From contig CAJNDS010002650.1 in NCBI GenBank assembly GCA_905221605.1, forward strand, positions 62,001-126,000: DNA of 64,000 bases, read 5' to 3'. Made by a program: the position numbers and the translations under genes. The DNA is from Symbiodinium natans (taxonomy: Eukaryota > Sar > Dinophyceae > Suessiales > Symbiodiniaceae). How positions within the stretch are numbered: position 1 is the stretch's first letter; each line of letters starts with the position of its first letter. Below the pieces are notes generated by a model that did no database searches, was not told the origin of the DNA, and saw nothing but the letters and a program-made list of their open reading frames with translations. Shown here piece by piece: positions 1 through 9,406 of this stretch.

Positions 1-288
1 GAGCTTTGAAAACACTTCGGTTGCAGCTTTGCTGCGGTCCCAAGAGCTCCCCCCATTGAAGTCCACAATCAGAGCCGCCTTCGCCCCGGTTTCGCACACC
101 CAGCTCGTGCACATCTCGTGAAGTACTCGAGTCTTGCCTGTGCCCTTAATGCCGGCCGTCGTCAGGATGGCGCACTTTTTTATCCTTGACGCGGGTTCCC
201 AGTAGTACTCTTCCTGTGACAAGACCCCCTTGATGTACTCAAGGATTGCGGCTTTGGCCTCCTCGCGCGCAATGAGCTGTGGGGCCAT
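1..288 (-). CDS. Partial P-loop NTPase segment of a host gene, running off the left edge
   Basis: On the minus strand an open frame runs from an ATG at 288 to the window edge without a stop. It reads MAPQLIAREEAK, a Tyr/Glu-rich stretch, then a Walker A-like motif GIKGTGKT (near 150-130) and a hydrophobic strand ALIVDFNGG. This order (Walker A, then a strand ending in Asp) fits a P-loop NTPase or STAND-like ATPase, but the rest lies outside the window. The frame stays open a little upstream of 288, so 288 may be an internal Met and a splice junction may lie nearby. Coiled-coil exons further right on the same strand may belong to the same gene. The family was not recognised more precisely. Confidence 0.5.
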   Translation of the reverse strand, partial: MAPQLIAREEAKAAILEYIKGVLSQEEYYWEPASRIKKCAILTTAGIKGTGKTRVLHEMCTSWVCETGAKAALIVDFNGGSSWDRSKAATEVFSKL

Positions 289-1369
289 CGTGTTGGGAGA
301 GCGCACAGTCCAGCTTGGGCAAAGGATGTCCTGCGAGCAGGGCGGGCGAAGAGCTCAACAGTTGGGCTACTGGAGGTTGGCTCGGACTCGACTGTCTTCA
401 ATGGGTGGGGCTCGCTAGGAACTTTGCCGGAGTTGACTTCAGACAGTCCTGGATGGCCTTTTGTGCATCAGGCACCTGCAAGCTGGGACATTTGGTCAGC
501 TCGCCGCAAGCTCAGCACAAGCAAAAGCTAAACAGAAGCCCGCACAGCTGCACTGCAAAACGCGGATGGTCTTTAGACCTCGAAGGCCCTGCCCGACCTC
601 GACAAATCAGAAAACACAACAAAACCCAGATTGCTGCTACAGCAGTCACCCGCCAGCCACACAACCACCGGATACGGTAACCTGAAAGTCCAAAGTCAAA
701 CAACCACAACCTGAGAGCAACGCAAAGCCTCTCACCTCCAGCCTCACTGCAAGCATCAAGAACCAACGCAGGGTTCACAAAACCACAACCACAAGGGGAT
801 CCTGAGGGGATCACCCCCAAAAAGCAACAACGGTGGACCCCACGAAAACGCACGACGACCAAGAGCCCCGGGCAGGCAGGAGTGCTACAAACCAAAGCCA
901 ACATGCTCGCGCAGAAGCCCTCTGCACTCGTCTTGCCGGAACCCCACTACTCGGCAAGGTCCGTGTGCTAAAAGCACTAAGAACCCAGGTCCCTTGACTC
1001 CCCCTCACGGACACAGCAACCTGAAAGTCGAGCCTCAAACAAAAAACAACCGCAACCTGGAGAGCGCAAAGCGAGCGCAAAACAGGCTGACCCCCCCCCC
1101 ACCTCGAGCCTAGGACTGACACCCCGTTCTGAAGCATCGGCAAAACACGAAGAGCAACCAGATTTGCATGAACCTGAAGCAGCCAAGAGCCCTCTGCTCC
1201 GAAAGCCCCTCCCGCTCCCCGAAGTGCTGCAAGCCAACACAGTGAAGCTTAGCGACGAGCGGAATCCTTGCTGGGAGGAGAGCATGACCCCAAAAACCAA
1301 CAATGGTGGACTGCACGAACTGCACACGCAGAAGCGCAAAAGCACCGCCGGCCTGAAGGGGTGCTGTTG

Positions 1370-1630
1370 ATTTGGCTTTCTCGAGCTCCTCATTGGCCTT
1401 TTCGGCCTCCTCCTTGGCCATTTCAACCTTCGACTCGGCCTTTTCGAACGCCTCCTCGGCCTCTTTGAACGCCTCCTTGGCCTCCTTGCGCTCCTTTTCG
1501 TTGCCGTTCTGCACGGCTTCTCGAAGCCTTTGGCGCGCAAAGTCCCGATCTTCCCGGGCTCCGTCCAGATCCTTCTGGGCTCCGTCCCATTTCTTCACAG
1601 CCATGTCGAAACATTTCTTTGAAAAAGTGT
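1370..1630 (-). CDS. Coiled-coil exon, minus strand
   Basis: The minus strand encodes a Glu/Lys/Ala-rich helix with clear heptad character (EKERKEAKEAF, EAEEAFEKAESK, EEAEKANEELEKAK). The plus-strand reading of the same DNA is low-complexity Ser/Phe and looks like a shadow. The flanks lose protein character abruptly, as at exon ends. It probably belongs to the same gene as the neighbouring minus-strand exon-like pieces and the P-loop segment at 1-288. Splice sites were not fixed, so the ends are approximate. Confidence 0.45.
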
Positions 1631-1856
1631 CCTGCCAGGCCCAGTGGCAGAACAAGGTTCTCACGGAGCGTAGGTCGGAGCTTGAAGCTTTCACGCCCTT
1701 CAAACTTCAAACTCGGACATTGCCAGCCAGCTCTGGCCTGCTCGGTGGATTCGTCGAAGCCTTCGTCCTGTAAAAACCACAACCACGCCACGAATGCTAG
1801 AAAACACCGGCTTTGAGACGTGCTGAAGGCATCAACCCACATCAAACAAACAACTG

Positions 1857-1948
1857 TCTCGAGCCGGAGCACCTCCTCCTTGATCTCCTCTGTCTCCTGA
1901 ACCGTCTTCTGCAGCTGCTCGTCCTGGGCAAAGGCCACAATCTGCAAT
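1857..1948 (-). CDS. Short coiled-coil exon, minus strand
   Basis: The reading QIVAFAQDEQLQ followed by KTVQETEEIKEEVLRLE is acidic and helical. It sits upstream, in the sense of minus-strand transcription, of the coiled-coil exon at 1370-1630 and fits as the preceding exon. No family can be named. Ends are approximate. Confidence 0.35.
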
Positions 1949-2014
1949 TGCGAACTTCAAAGAGCCCGCTCAGACGCAGCCCACAACAAGAAAGGCAAGC
2001 AACAACACCCTCGG

Positions 2015-2510
2015 AGGCACAGCCTGCTTGGCATCTTCAACCGGGTCAGCAGTCTGTGCTGAGGCAGCCTGCATAAGCAACCCCTCAAGCTCAGCGAAAT
2101 TCGTCTGAAGCACCACACAGCTCCCTGGCCCACCACACCGAAAGGACAAAAACCACCAAAGCAAGAGACACCGCAAAGCGCCTCATCCGCTGGCTTGTTT
2201 CGCGAAACCTGCAGCAAGGGGCACATTCTCAAAAATGCTAGTGTCAGCGAGCCTTCACCCGCCTGATCGAAGCTTGCTAGAACTGCGAAGCCCTCACCAG
2301 CAAGAACATGCTCCTTGAAAGTGCCTCGGCCGTCGCCTCTTCCACGGAATCGTTTTCTTTGGGGGCCTCCCAACATGGACTGATCCCGAGAAGACCTACA
2401 TGTGCTGCTGGCAGGACCGTTTCATGCAAGCATGAGACCCTCGCAATCGATCCCTCAAGCTCCTCGAAATTCGCCTGATGCTCCCGCCGAGCAGCTTTCG
2501 ATGCGAAATC
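2015..2510 (-). other. Further exon-like fragments of the minus-strand host gene
   Basis: Two or three short minus-strand stretches have protein character. Near 2020-2100 is FAELEGLLMQAASAQ with a following acidic stretch. Near 2280-2360 is NDSVEEATAEALSRSMF. Near 2420-2500 is ANFEELEGSIARVS. The repeated ELEG phrase suggests related helical segments. They are separated by sequence with stops, as expected for small exons. The assignment is inferred from style and order only. Confidence 0.3.
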
Positions 2511-3230
2511 TGAACACACGCCGAAAAGACAAGCAAACCTCGTCTTCACGAGGTTGCAGAGGCCCCTGCTCAGAAAATGAACACACTCGGGCAGGAGCGA
2601 AGGAAACGCCGTCAGAACAGCACAAGGAACGCCACGCCGAAACGACAAACCCTTTTCGCCTTGACCTCTTCACTGTCTTCGGCCTCACCACGGCCCAAAG
2701 TGCCATCAGCCTCAGCTCTTCAGGACATACGCTTAACACTGAATTTTCTCTCGGTCTCGGCTTCCCGCCTTGGCCCTGCGTGCGACCAGCAAGTTCTGTG
2801 CCCATATTCCCGGAGGAACCGACCTCGCGCTGGCTTGCGCATCTTCGACACTCCATGCCATACATCACATCCCACCTTGGAAACTGCACGGCCCCCGCTC
2901 CAAGCAAAGCCCGCGCCGTCTGCGTTGCTCGCCTGAAGCTGCTCGGGAACACCTCTAACACTGTTCAAAGCGCCGGTCCTAGGCTCTGGCCGACACGCCA
3001 AGAACAGCGGCCGGCTCATGGCGACAATGGTCCTAGCTGTCCTCTTGCTCGAGCAAAAGCACTGCAATCTGCATGAACGAATGGTCGAGCTCTACCTGTT
3101 TCAGTTTGACTGCTGGCTCACCCCTCCAAGCCAGCCGAAGCAAGACTTCAGGAGGGGTTGACATGGAGCTATGTTTGTGTTTGTGCGCGGCCAACCGGCT
3201 TCGAGGCAAGCTTGCTTTTGGGTTTGGGGT

Positions 3231-3419
3231 TTAGGGGGCCACGGAGATGCTGTCACGATCGCCTACTTTGTGCACTTTCTGGCTCACCGAGTGGATCACC
3301 GTGGATCCGGGTGCAAAGGCCTCCACGATGGCACCCAGTTTTCGCTCCAGCCGAAATCGAATCTGACACGCAAGCCCTTGCACAAAGCACCCAAGCTTGT
3401 CCGGCACACACGCTTGCAA
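3231..3419 (-). other. Exon-like open stretch, minus strand
   Basis: The minus strand reads IRFRLERKLGAIVEAF, then APGSTVIHSVSQKVHKVGD. This alternation of hydrophobic and polar residues looks more like protein than the other frames do. It could be a 5' exon of the minus-strand gene to its left. No family was recognised. Confidence 0.25.
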
Positions 3420-3539
3420 GAAAGAGCTGGCATGTGCGCCTCGAAGCCAACTCGCCCAGACCTTGCACGCAAAAACAGCTCATGGACCCACACCCTGCTT
3501 GCAACATGAACGCGGACTTCCAAATGACCCCCTCTCCCG

Positions 3540-3690
3540 GACGTGAAAATGTGAATCCCGCCCTCCCCCTACCCGGAGGTGAAAACGTGAAAATGTGAAT
3601 CCCGCCCTCCCCCTACCCGGAGGTGAAAACGTGAAAATGTGAATCCCGCCCTCCCTGCACCGGAGGTGAAAACGTGAAAATGTGAATCTG
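3540..3690. repeat. 44-bp tandem repeat, array A (about 3.5 copies)
   Basis: A unit containing GAAAACGTGAAAATGTGAAT followed by a C-rich stretch recurs. The string GTGAAT falls at 3551, 3595, 3639 and 3682, giving a period of 44, 44 and 43 bp. The unit resembles the reverse complement of the unit in the array immediately to the right, so the two form a large imperfect palindrome. Confidence 0.85.
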
Positions 3691-3734
3691 CCTCTTTTCC
3701 TGTCATTTTTTGCCCAAAAACGCCCAAATTCACG

Positions 3735-4135
3735 ACTTCACGTTTTCACGTTGGCCTTCCCGGCCTCCCAGATTCACGTTTTCACGTTTTCACGTTGGCT
3801 TTCCCGGCCTCCCAGATTCACGTTTTCACGCTGGCCTTCCCGGCTTCCCAGATTCACGTTTTCACGTTTTCACGCTGGCCTTCCCGGCCTCCCAGATTCA
3901 CGTTTTCACGTTTTCACGCTGGCCTTCCCGGCCTCCCAGATTCACGTTTTCACGTTTTCACGTTGGCCTTCCCGGCCTCCCAGATTCGCGTTTTCACGTT
4001 TTCACGTTGGCCTTCCCGGCCTCCCAGATTCACGTTTTCACTTTTTCACATTGGCCTTCCCGGCCTCCCAGATTCACGTTTTCACTTTTTCACGTTGGCC
4101 TTCCCGGCCTCCCAGAATCACGTTTTCACGCCGAG
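3735..4135. repeat. 44-bp tandem repeat, array B (9 copies), opposite orientation to array A
   Basis: The phrase GGCCTTCCCGGCCTCCCA recurs with starts near 3751, 3795, 3831, 3875, 3919, 3963, 4007, 4051 and 4095. The period is 44 bp except for one 36-bp unit that lost a TTTTCACG octamer. Each unit carries GATTCACGTTTTCACG. Because 44 is not a multiple of 3, each unit shifts frame, which explains three long overlapping open frames here that are not genes. Confidence 0.9.
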
Positions 4136-5120
4136 CTCCCCGACCAGCAAATTGGCCATTTTTGCCTTGCCCGGGTCCTCCCAACAAAAAATTGCCCAAA
4201 AGTCGCAATCTCGACAGAGACACGTCTGGTTCACACTCAGAGCGCTGGACGTCCCAAAATTTGAAGATGGCCGCGAGGAAGTGAGCACCTGCCCACAACA
4301 GGGGAGGAGCACCACACTTTAGCTTACGGGGGGAAGGAGGTGGGAGGGAGGGCGGCGCAAGGCTCACACAAGCAAAAAAAGGCGCCAAGACAACCCTGAA
4401 CCCCTCTTGCCGAAACCCGCCTGCCACGCTGCGCGAAGATGTTGAAGAGTAGCCGGGTCACGATGCGCACCTGGTCGCAGGAGAGGGCCCGGGGTTCCCG
4501 GGAGGGGCGGGGGAGACGCAGGGCACTCTAGAGTTACAGCGGGGAGGGGAGGAAGGGCAGACAGCACGCAAGGCACTCCTGAGCACAAACGAACTAAACC
4601 TCACTGCATCGGAGCCCACAATAGCCTGCAACCCGAAACCCTACCGACCCTGAAGCCTTTGCGGAGCCCGGCTGCCAGCAGTGGAGACGAGGAGCACCTG
4701 ATCACAGGAGGGGGGCCCGAAATTCCCGGGCACTCAAGCGACCTCACTGCCTCACACCTGCCAACCCTAAACCCTGAAGCCTTGCAGCACAGCGACGCAC
4801 AACACTTCCAGACCTCGCAGCCTCAGAACCCCCCAAACACCTTCCCAAACACCTCCTGAACCTCTGTGCGCCCGGCGTTGCCCTGTGTCAGGACCCTGTG
4901 TGTGTCTGCTGTCTTCCTTAGAAGTGTTGCTGGCTTTGCCTGCTGCTGTTGCGACCACAGGTGCTGAAGGAAGGTCTCTAGTTGGCATATGATTAGGACT
5001 AGCACGGTATGTTGTCGATTGCTGGCGCTTCGAGGAGCGAGCGCGGCCCAAGCACTCTAGCAAAAAATGCGCAAAGTCACGCCAAAATCATGCGAAGATC
5101 CAGCAAGAACATGCAAAACA
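4136..5120. other. No gene seen; left flank of the viral element
   Basis: This stretch is GC-rich near 4440-4570, then AT-richer toward 5120. No conserved protein signal was found in any frame. It contains the left copy of a 15-bp direct repeat (4655-4669). Just before the polymerase frame it becomes A-rich (AAAACAAAAAATG at the end). A dodecamer TCGACCGGCGAA occurs at 5161-5172 and again at 5227-5238, just inside the polymerase frame. Confidence 0.5.
4655..4669 (+). repeat. Left copy of a 15-bp direct repeat flanking the element
   Basis: GCCTTTGCGGAGCCC is repeated exactly at 20547-20561. The two copies bracket all the viral-type genes, about 15.9 kb apart. It could be a target-site or attachment-like duplication, but it is longer than the 5-6 bp expected for an rve integrase, and a shared host motif is possible. 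Confidence 0.4.
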
Positions 5121-5124
5121 AAAA

Positions 5125-7542
5125 ATGCCAACGTTTCGCCCTGAAACAGTGATTTTTAGGTCGACCGGCGAAAAGGCGTTCTTTCATACCCTCGCCAGTA
5201 CCTATGGATGCGAACTCCTGGAAACTCGACCGGCGAAGGGGGGCCCGCTCGGGCGACGACCTTTTTTCCGGCCGGGGTTTTCAAAAGTCATGAGCTGGGC
5301 TCAACAACGAGAAGCGATCAGAATTGCAGCCGAGGCCGGGGTCAGGGCGAGGACCTCGGCGGCAGGCTCAGAAACCCTTCCTTTGGCACACCACCACCTC
5401 CGCTACGCGATGCTCAGCCGCCCGAACGGCGAACTCACGAGGGCCGGCCAGTACTACTACCAACTGATCGACCGGCCGCCCCCCAGCCGGCAGTACGACC
5501 GCAACCAACCCCTCATCCGCGAGGGCCCGAACGATTACATCATGCTCCGGGGGGGCGCCAAAAAGCTGCTCCGCAGCCTCCAGCCCAACGGGAACTACCA
5601 CTTGACCAAGCTCGGGAAGAGCTTCTTCAAGGACAAGTGGGTGGACTGGGTGGTGCACGTGCCCGTCATCATCCGCGGCATCCGGCGAAACGGCCGGAAC
5701 CGCGGCATGCCCTACGAGCGCACGAAGCGCCTGCCCGTCACGGACCTCAACGTCACACTGCCCCGGCAGAGCGAGGGGCTCTCGGATGCCCAAGCGGCCC
5801 GGAACCTCAAGGCGTCCGCGCTCGCGCAGCTCGGGAACCCCGAGCCGAACGACATTATTTGGGAGCTGTCCGACGAGACCTACTACCTGGACGCAACGAG
5901 GGAGTGGACCTTCAGCCAGCAGGCCATGCAGGTCGTAGACGACCGGGTGGTGGTGGAGACCGTCCTGGATCAGCCCCTGGGGGCTCTGCGGGACGTCTCC
6001 TACCAGCTGTACTGCGGCGACGAAATCCTAGAGTCCGCCTTCGAACAGCGGCCGGACAAGCTTTGCGTCCCTCGGCAGCTCGCGGAGCTGATGCGGCTGC
6101 CGCTGCAGGAGGTGCTTTCGGACTTCGACGCAATCTGCACCAAAAAAACGTGGCGGGAGCAGGGCATCACCCCCCGAGAGATCCGGGAATTCTGCCTTTG
6201 GCGCCAGGCCCCGATGTTCTACGTGGACTGCCAGGGCCGCCTGCTGGACAAGTACGAGCCTACCGTCAAGGAGCAGCGGGCCGTGGCCTTCACGAGCTGG
6301 AACGGCCACGCCTTCTTCTACAAATCCGCCCGCACCGTCGCGAAGTGCGAGCCGATCGGGGAGCGGGCCAGGTACCGGGGCGAGAGGAAGCCCGGCGAAA
6401 CGCCCGAGTTCAAGGATTGGCGGGAGTGGGAGGGCGAGGTCGCCAGCGGTCATTTCTACACTGAAGACCTGGAGCAGGTCCGGAGGGAGCTCCTGGCCGA
6501 GGGGCACTGCCCGAAGGTGGTCATGCGAAGCCTGAGCGAGTGGCGGTGCCTGCGGCTGAGGGTGCGGGGCGGCGAGGACTGCGTCATCTCCGCCTTCCAC
6601 GAAGACCTGGATGTGCTGCAGGCCTGGATGGGGCGGCTGGGGCTCCCCTATTGCGGGCAGCGTCTGGCGGGCGCCGCGAGCGAGGTCTTCCTTCACCTTC
6701 TCAAGGCCCGCCGCGATCCGCCCGGATCTCGGCAAGCCCTGCTCGCGGAGCAGGACCACCAGTGCAAGCTCTGCGCGGCCCCCATCACCGCAACCACGTG
6801 CGAGTTGGACCACATCGTCCCCGTGCACCAGTCCTTCGCCGCACAGGCCCAGAACCTCCAGGCACTGTGCCTCGAGTGCCACCGGAACAAAACGGCCCTG
6901 GAGTCCTCGCACGCCACGACACTGGAGTCGCGCTTCAGCCGGCGGGCTTACGAGCAGTACGTGGAATCGCCTCGACTCCCGCCGCTCGTCTTCAAGCTCA
7001 ACAGCCACAAGCCGGACCACATCTGCCACGGTATAGACGTGGTGCGGTGCCGCAAGAACGGTCTGGCCCATGCCAAGTTCCCGGCGCCCATCTTCTGCCC
7101 CAAGGACAACGTTGAGCAAGCCCGCGAAGGGCACCTGGCGGACCTGACCTACGTGAGGCTCCGGGAGGACGGGCGTTGGGCGGCGTTCAAGCAGCTCCCC
7201 TACGTGGGCCAGGGCTGGTACGCCAAGCCTGCGGTGGCCTACATGCTGGAAAAGGGCCTTGCGACGTGGAGCGACTTCGTGTACAGCATGGACGCCACGG
7301 CGCACGTGGACCAGGAGTCCGTGGCCCAGGCCCTGCAGAAAATGGAGGCGGCTTGGCCGGAGGGAGAGGAGCACTACGCGAAGCTGTCGGTGAATGCCCT
7401 CATCGGGCTGTGGGCACGCAACATGAACCTCATCTATACACCATGCGCACCAGCAACCACCAGTTCGACGGGTCCGGGTGCCAGCACCGGGAGCTGTTCC
7501 TGGACGCCGCGGGCGGGATGCACTGGGATCACATCTACGTGA
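5125..7542 (+). CDS. polB: Family B DNA polymerase with HNH insertion (5' part of a frameshifted polymerase-helicase gene)
   Basis: This is the replicative polymerase of the element. Near 7030-7060 the text GIDVVRCRKNGL fits palm motif A. At 7381 KLSVNALIGLWA fits motif B (KxxxNSxYG type). Motif C-like KTDCVVF follows after the frameshift near 7670. Before motif A sits an HNH/zinc-type module: CKLC (about 6763), ELDHIVPVH (about 6802) and CLECHRNKT (about 6868). The frame opens with an ATG at 5125, but the first 55 codons lack the GC-rich codon style of the rest, and ATG 5290 (MSWAQQREAI) is a good alternative start. At about 7432-7442 the sense passes from frame 1 to frame 3, as if one base were missing. 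The residues after LIY in this frame, up to the stop at 7542, are therefore not native. The family match rests on motifs and recalled relatives in protist viral polymerases. Confidence 0.85.
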   Translation: MPTFRPETVIFRSTGEKAFFHTLASTYGCELLETRPAKGGPLGRRPFFRPGFSKVMSWAQQREAIRIAAEAGVRARTSAAGSETLPLAHHHLRYAMLSRPNGELTRAGQYYYQLIDRPPPSRQYDRNQPLIREGPNDYIMLRGGAKKLLRSLQPNGNYHLTKLGKSFFKDKWVDWVVHVPVIIRGIRRNGRNRGMPYERTKRLPVTDLNVTLPRQSEGLSDAQAARNLKASALAQLGNPEPNDIIWELSDETYYLDATREWTFSQQAMQVVDDRVVVETVLDQPLGALRDVSYQLYCGDEILESAFEQRPDKLCVPRQLAELMRLPLQEVLSDFDAICTKKTWREQGITPREIREFCLWRQAPMFYVDCQGRLLDKYEPTVKEQRAVAFTSWNGHAFFYKSARTVAKCEPIGERARYRGERKPGETPEFKDWREWEGEVASGHFYTEDLEQVRRELLAEGHCPKVVMRSLSEWRCLRLRVRGGEDCVISAFHEDLDVLQAWMGRLGLPYCGQRLAGAASEVFLHLLKARRDPPGSRQALLAEQDHQCKLCAAPITATTCELDHIVPVHQSFAAQAQNLQALCLECHRNKTALESSHATTLESRFSRRAYEQYVESPRLPPLVFKLNSHKPDHICHGIDVVRCRKNGLAHAKFPAPIFCPKDNVEQAREGHLADLTYVRLREDGRWAAFKQLPYVGQGWYAKPAVAYMLEKGLATWSDFVYSMDATAHVDQESVAQALQKMEAAWPEGEEHYAKLSVNALIGLWARNMNLIYTPCAPATTSSTGPGASTGSCSWTPRAGCTGITST

Positions 7543-8861
7543 CCCAGTTGTTGTCCAACCGGAGCTGCCGGCCTGTGCACGACTTCGTGATGGCCTCGGA
7601 GTACGTCGCCGTCTCCAGAATCCGGGATGCACTCGCAACCGTGCCGTCGAGGTACCTGAAGGCCGTCAAAACGGACTGCGTCGTCTTCCAGGACCTGCCC
7701 AAAAAGTTCCAGGGCCTTGTGGACAGCCTGGTCCGCGAAAGGCATCCCGACGGCACGCCCGTGTACCGATGCGAGGAGGTCAAGGGCCTCGAAGGCCAGT
7801 ATCGGATCCCCCGAATCGAGGCGGAGTGGATGTGCAACATTGACACCTGGAAGGTCGCGGAGGACCCTGTGCTCCACTGCCTCGAGGGCGGGAGCCTGCT
7901 GCTGACCGGCTACCCGGGCACCGGGAAGACCCACCTGGCGCGCCAGATCGTGACCGCCCTCCGGGAAGAAGGGTACAAGGTGAAGATCATCACGAAGACC
8001 CACTCCTCCCTGCAGAACTTTGGAATGCAGGCGGAAACGGCCGACCACTGGGTGCGGAGCACCGTCCGGAACGGCTACTGCAACATCGACTGGCTGGTGG
8101 TGGAGGAGATTACGCAGCTCGACACGGGGCTGTGGAACGACATCGCCTGCGTCTCCATGAACCGCAAAGTCAAGTTCCTGCTGCTTGGCGACTTCCGCCA
8201 GTTCCCCGCCGTCATGGACAACTTCGCGGGCACCCCGGTGCAGCGGGAGCTCAAGCACTGCCAGCTGCTCCACGACCTCACCGACGGCTGGCACCACGAG
8301 CTCACCGAGAACAGGAGGAGCGACCCGGGCATCTTCGACTTCCTCCGGTGGCTCCGGGTCGACGAGCCCCGGGAGCAGTCCCTGCCGGAAGCGGTCCGGG
8401 CGGCCCGGGAAAGGTTTCCGCGGCAAGGCGAGCCCGATGTCAGCCTGGTCATCTCCCACGCCCACCGCATCAGGATCAATGCGCGGGACAACCGTCGCCT
8501 GGCCCCGCCGGAAGCTGTGACGATCGAGTACACCGGCACTGGCCCGACGACCACCAACATGCCGCAGACCATGCGGGTCTGGCCCGGCCTGAAGCTCATC
8601 GGCGTGACCAAAGGCATCTACGTGCATGTGGCAGAAGTGGGCCCCGAGAAGATCGTCTTGGACGGCGGCGACTCCTTCACCCACGCCGCCCTCCTGAAAC
8701 ACACCCGGCTGTGCCACGCCATCACCTACGCCTCGTGTCAAGGCCTGACGCTTGAAGGGCGGGTCTTCCTGTGCGACACCGAGAGCCCGCACTTCACCCT
8801 CAAGCACCTCTATGTGGGGAGCAGCAGGGCCACCAGCAGCGAGCTCCTGAGCGTGCTCTAG
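7443..8861 (+). CDS. Polymerase C-terminus fused to SF1 (Pif1/RecD-like) helicase (3' part after frameshift)
   Basis: This continues the polymerase gene in another frame. The first part holds polymerase palm/thumb residues, including the motif C-like KTDCVVF. A helicase follows: Walker A GYPGTGKTHLA near 7908, KTHSSLQNFG, Walker B LVVEEITQ near 8098, LLLGDFRQFPAV near 8184, an arginine-rich HELTENRRS, and C-terminal TYASCQGLTLEG with LYVGSSRAT. These correspond to SF1 motifs I, Ia, II, III and V/VI. No start site or spacer separates it from the polymerase, so the intact product was probably one polypeptide of about 1,190-1,245 residues. The frame is open upstream to 7176, but that part is a shadow of the polymerase frame. 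The stop TAG (8859-8861) overlaps the convergent minus-strand stop. Expected role: unwinding during viral replication. Confidence 0.87.
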   Translation: MRTSNHQFDGSGCQHRELFLDAAGGMHWDHIYVTQLLSNRSCRPVHDFVMASEYVAVSRIRDALATVPSRYLKAVKTDCVVFQDLPKKFQGLVDSLVRERHPDGTPVYRCEEVKGLEGQYRIPRIEAEWMCNIDTWKVAEDPVLHCLEGGSLLLTGYPGTGKTHLARQIVTALREEGYKVKIITKTHSSLQNFGMQAETADHWVRSTVRNGYCNIDWLVVEEITQLDTGLWNDIACVSMNRKVKFLLLGDFRQFPAVMDNFAGTPVQRELKHCQLLHDLTDGWHHELTENRRSDPGIFDFLRWLRVDEPREQSLPEAVRAARERFPRQGEPDVSLVISHAHRIRINARDNRRLAPPEAVTIEYTGTGPTTTNMPQTMRVWPGLKLIGVTKGIYVHVAEVGPEKIVLDGGDSFTHAALLKHTRLCHAITYASCQGLTLEGRVFLCDTESPHFTLKHLYVGSSRATSSELLSVL

Positions 8862-9406
8862 AACGGACACTGAAAGGCCGGGGCTTCGGCCTCTCTGAGC
8901 TGCAGGTCCGTCACTTCCATCAGAAGCCCACACTGACCCGACATGAGCCACACCTGGCGCAAATCTGCGCGCACCTTGCATTCCCGACCGGCCAGGTCGC
9001 CAGGATCCTCCAGCGGCTGCTGGTCAGCGTCCCAGAAGTGGACTCGGGACAAATCGACCTTGAGCTTGATGAAGCTGTTCCCGCGTGAGGAGGTCTTGAG
9101 GCAGGACACGAAGCGACCCTCCACGTCCGACGCAGTGAGGTAGCGGCCGAAGATTTTAGAGTCGTGGAGGCATCGCTGGGTCAGCTGGCCCTTGATGTCC
9201 TTCTCGATCGCCTGCAGGTCTGCCTTGGCGGCCTCGTTCTGCTCGAGACACAGGGGGAGTCGCCGGGCTTCCGTCTCGCTGCCGTAGGGGCTGGGGTGCC
9301 ACAAGATGCGCAGCCACTCGTGGGACCGCCAGGCCTCCGCGCACACCGGGAAGAACTTGCCGCCACGCTGGTTGGTCGTAAGCTCACCGAGCGTTTTGGG
9401 CTCCAT
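8858..9406 (-). CDS. Candidate viral ssDNA-binding protein
   Basis: This is the only clear minus-strand gene of the element, 182 residues from ATG 9406 (MEPKTLGELTTNQRGGKFF). An in-frame upstream ATG at 9457 would add 17 residues across an A/T-rich, promoter-like stretch, so I prefer 9406. The C-terminal half (FIKLKVDLSRVHF, then GRECKVRADLRQVWLMSG, then GLLMEVTDLQL) resembles the beta-strand pattern G..VKA.I...G.WF..G.FG.TWKV.Q seen in small ssDNA-binding-like proteins of Polinton-like and giant viruses. That is recognition of a pattern, not a proven homology. It is convergent with the polymerase-helicase gene and divergent from the methyltransferase, in keeping with a replication role. Confidence 0.55.
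   Translation of the reverse strand: MEPKTLGELTTNQRGGKFFPVCAEAWRSHEWLRILWHPSPYGSETEARRLPLCLEQNEAAKADLQAIEKDIKGQLTQRCLHDSKIFGRYLTASDVEGRFVSCLKTSSRGNSFIKLKVDLSRVHFWDADQQPLEDPGDLAGRECKVRADLRQVWLMSGQCGLLMEVTDLQLREAEAPAFQCPF

Noticed and set aside
3682-4322. Three long overlapping plus-strand frames with Phe/Ser/Arg repeats.
   Set aside because: They are the three readings of a 44-bp satellite; the period shifts frame every unit, so none is a gene.
6028-7638. A 536-codon open frame on the minus strand opposite the polymerase.
   Set aside because: Shadow of a GC-rich gene; no motifs, and the plus strand has clear polymerase and HNH motifs.
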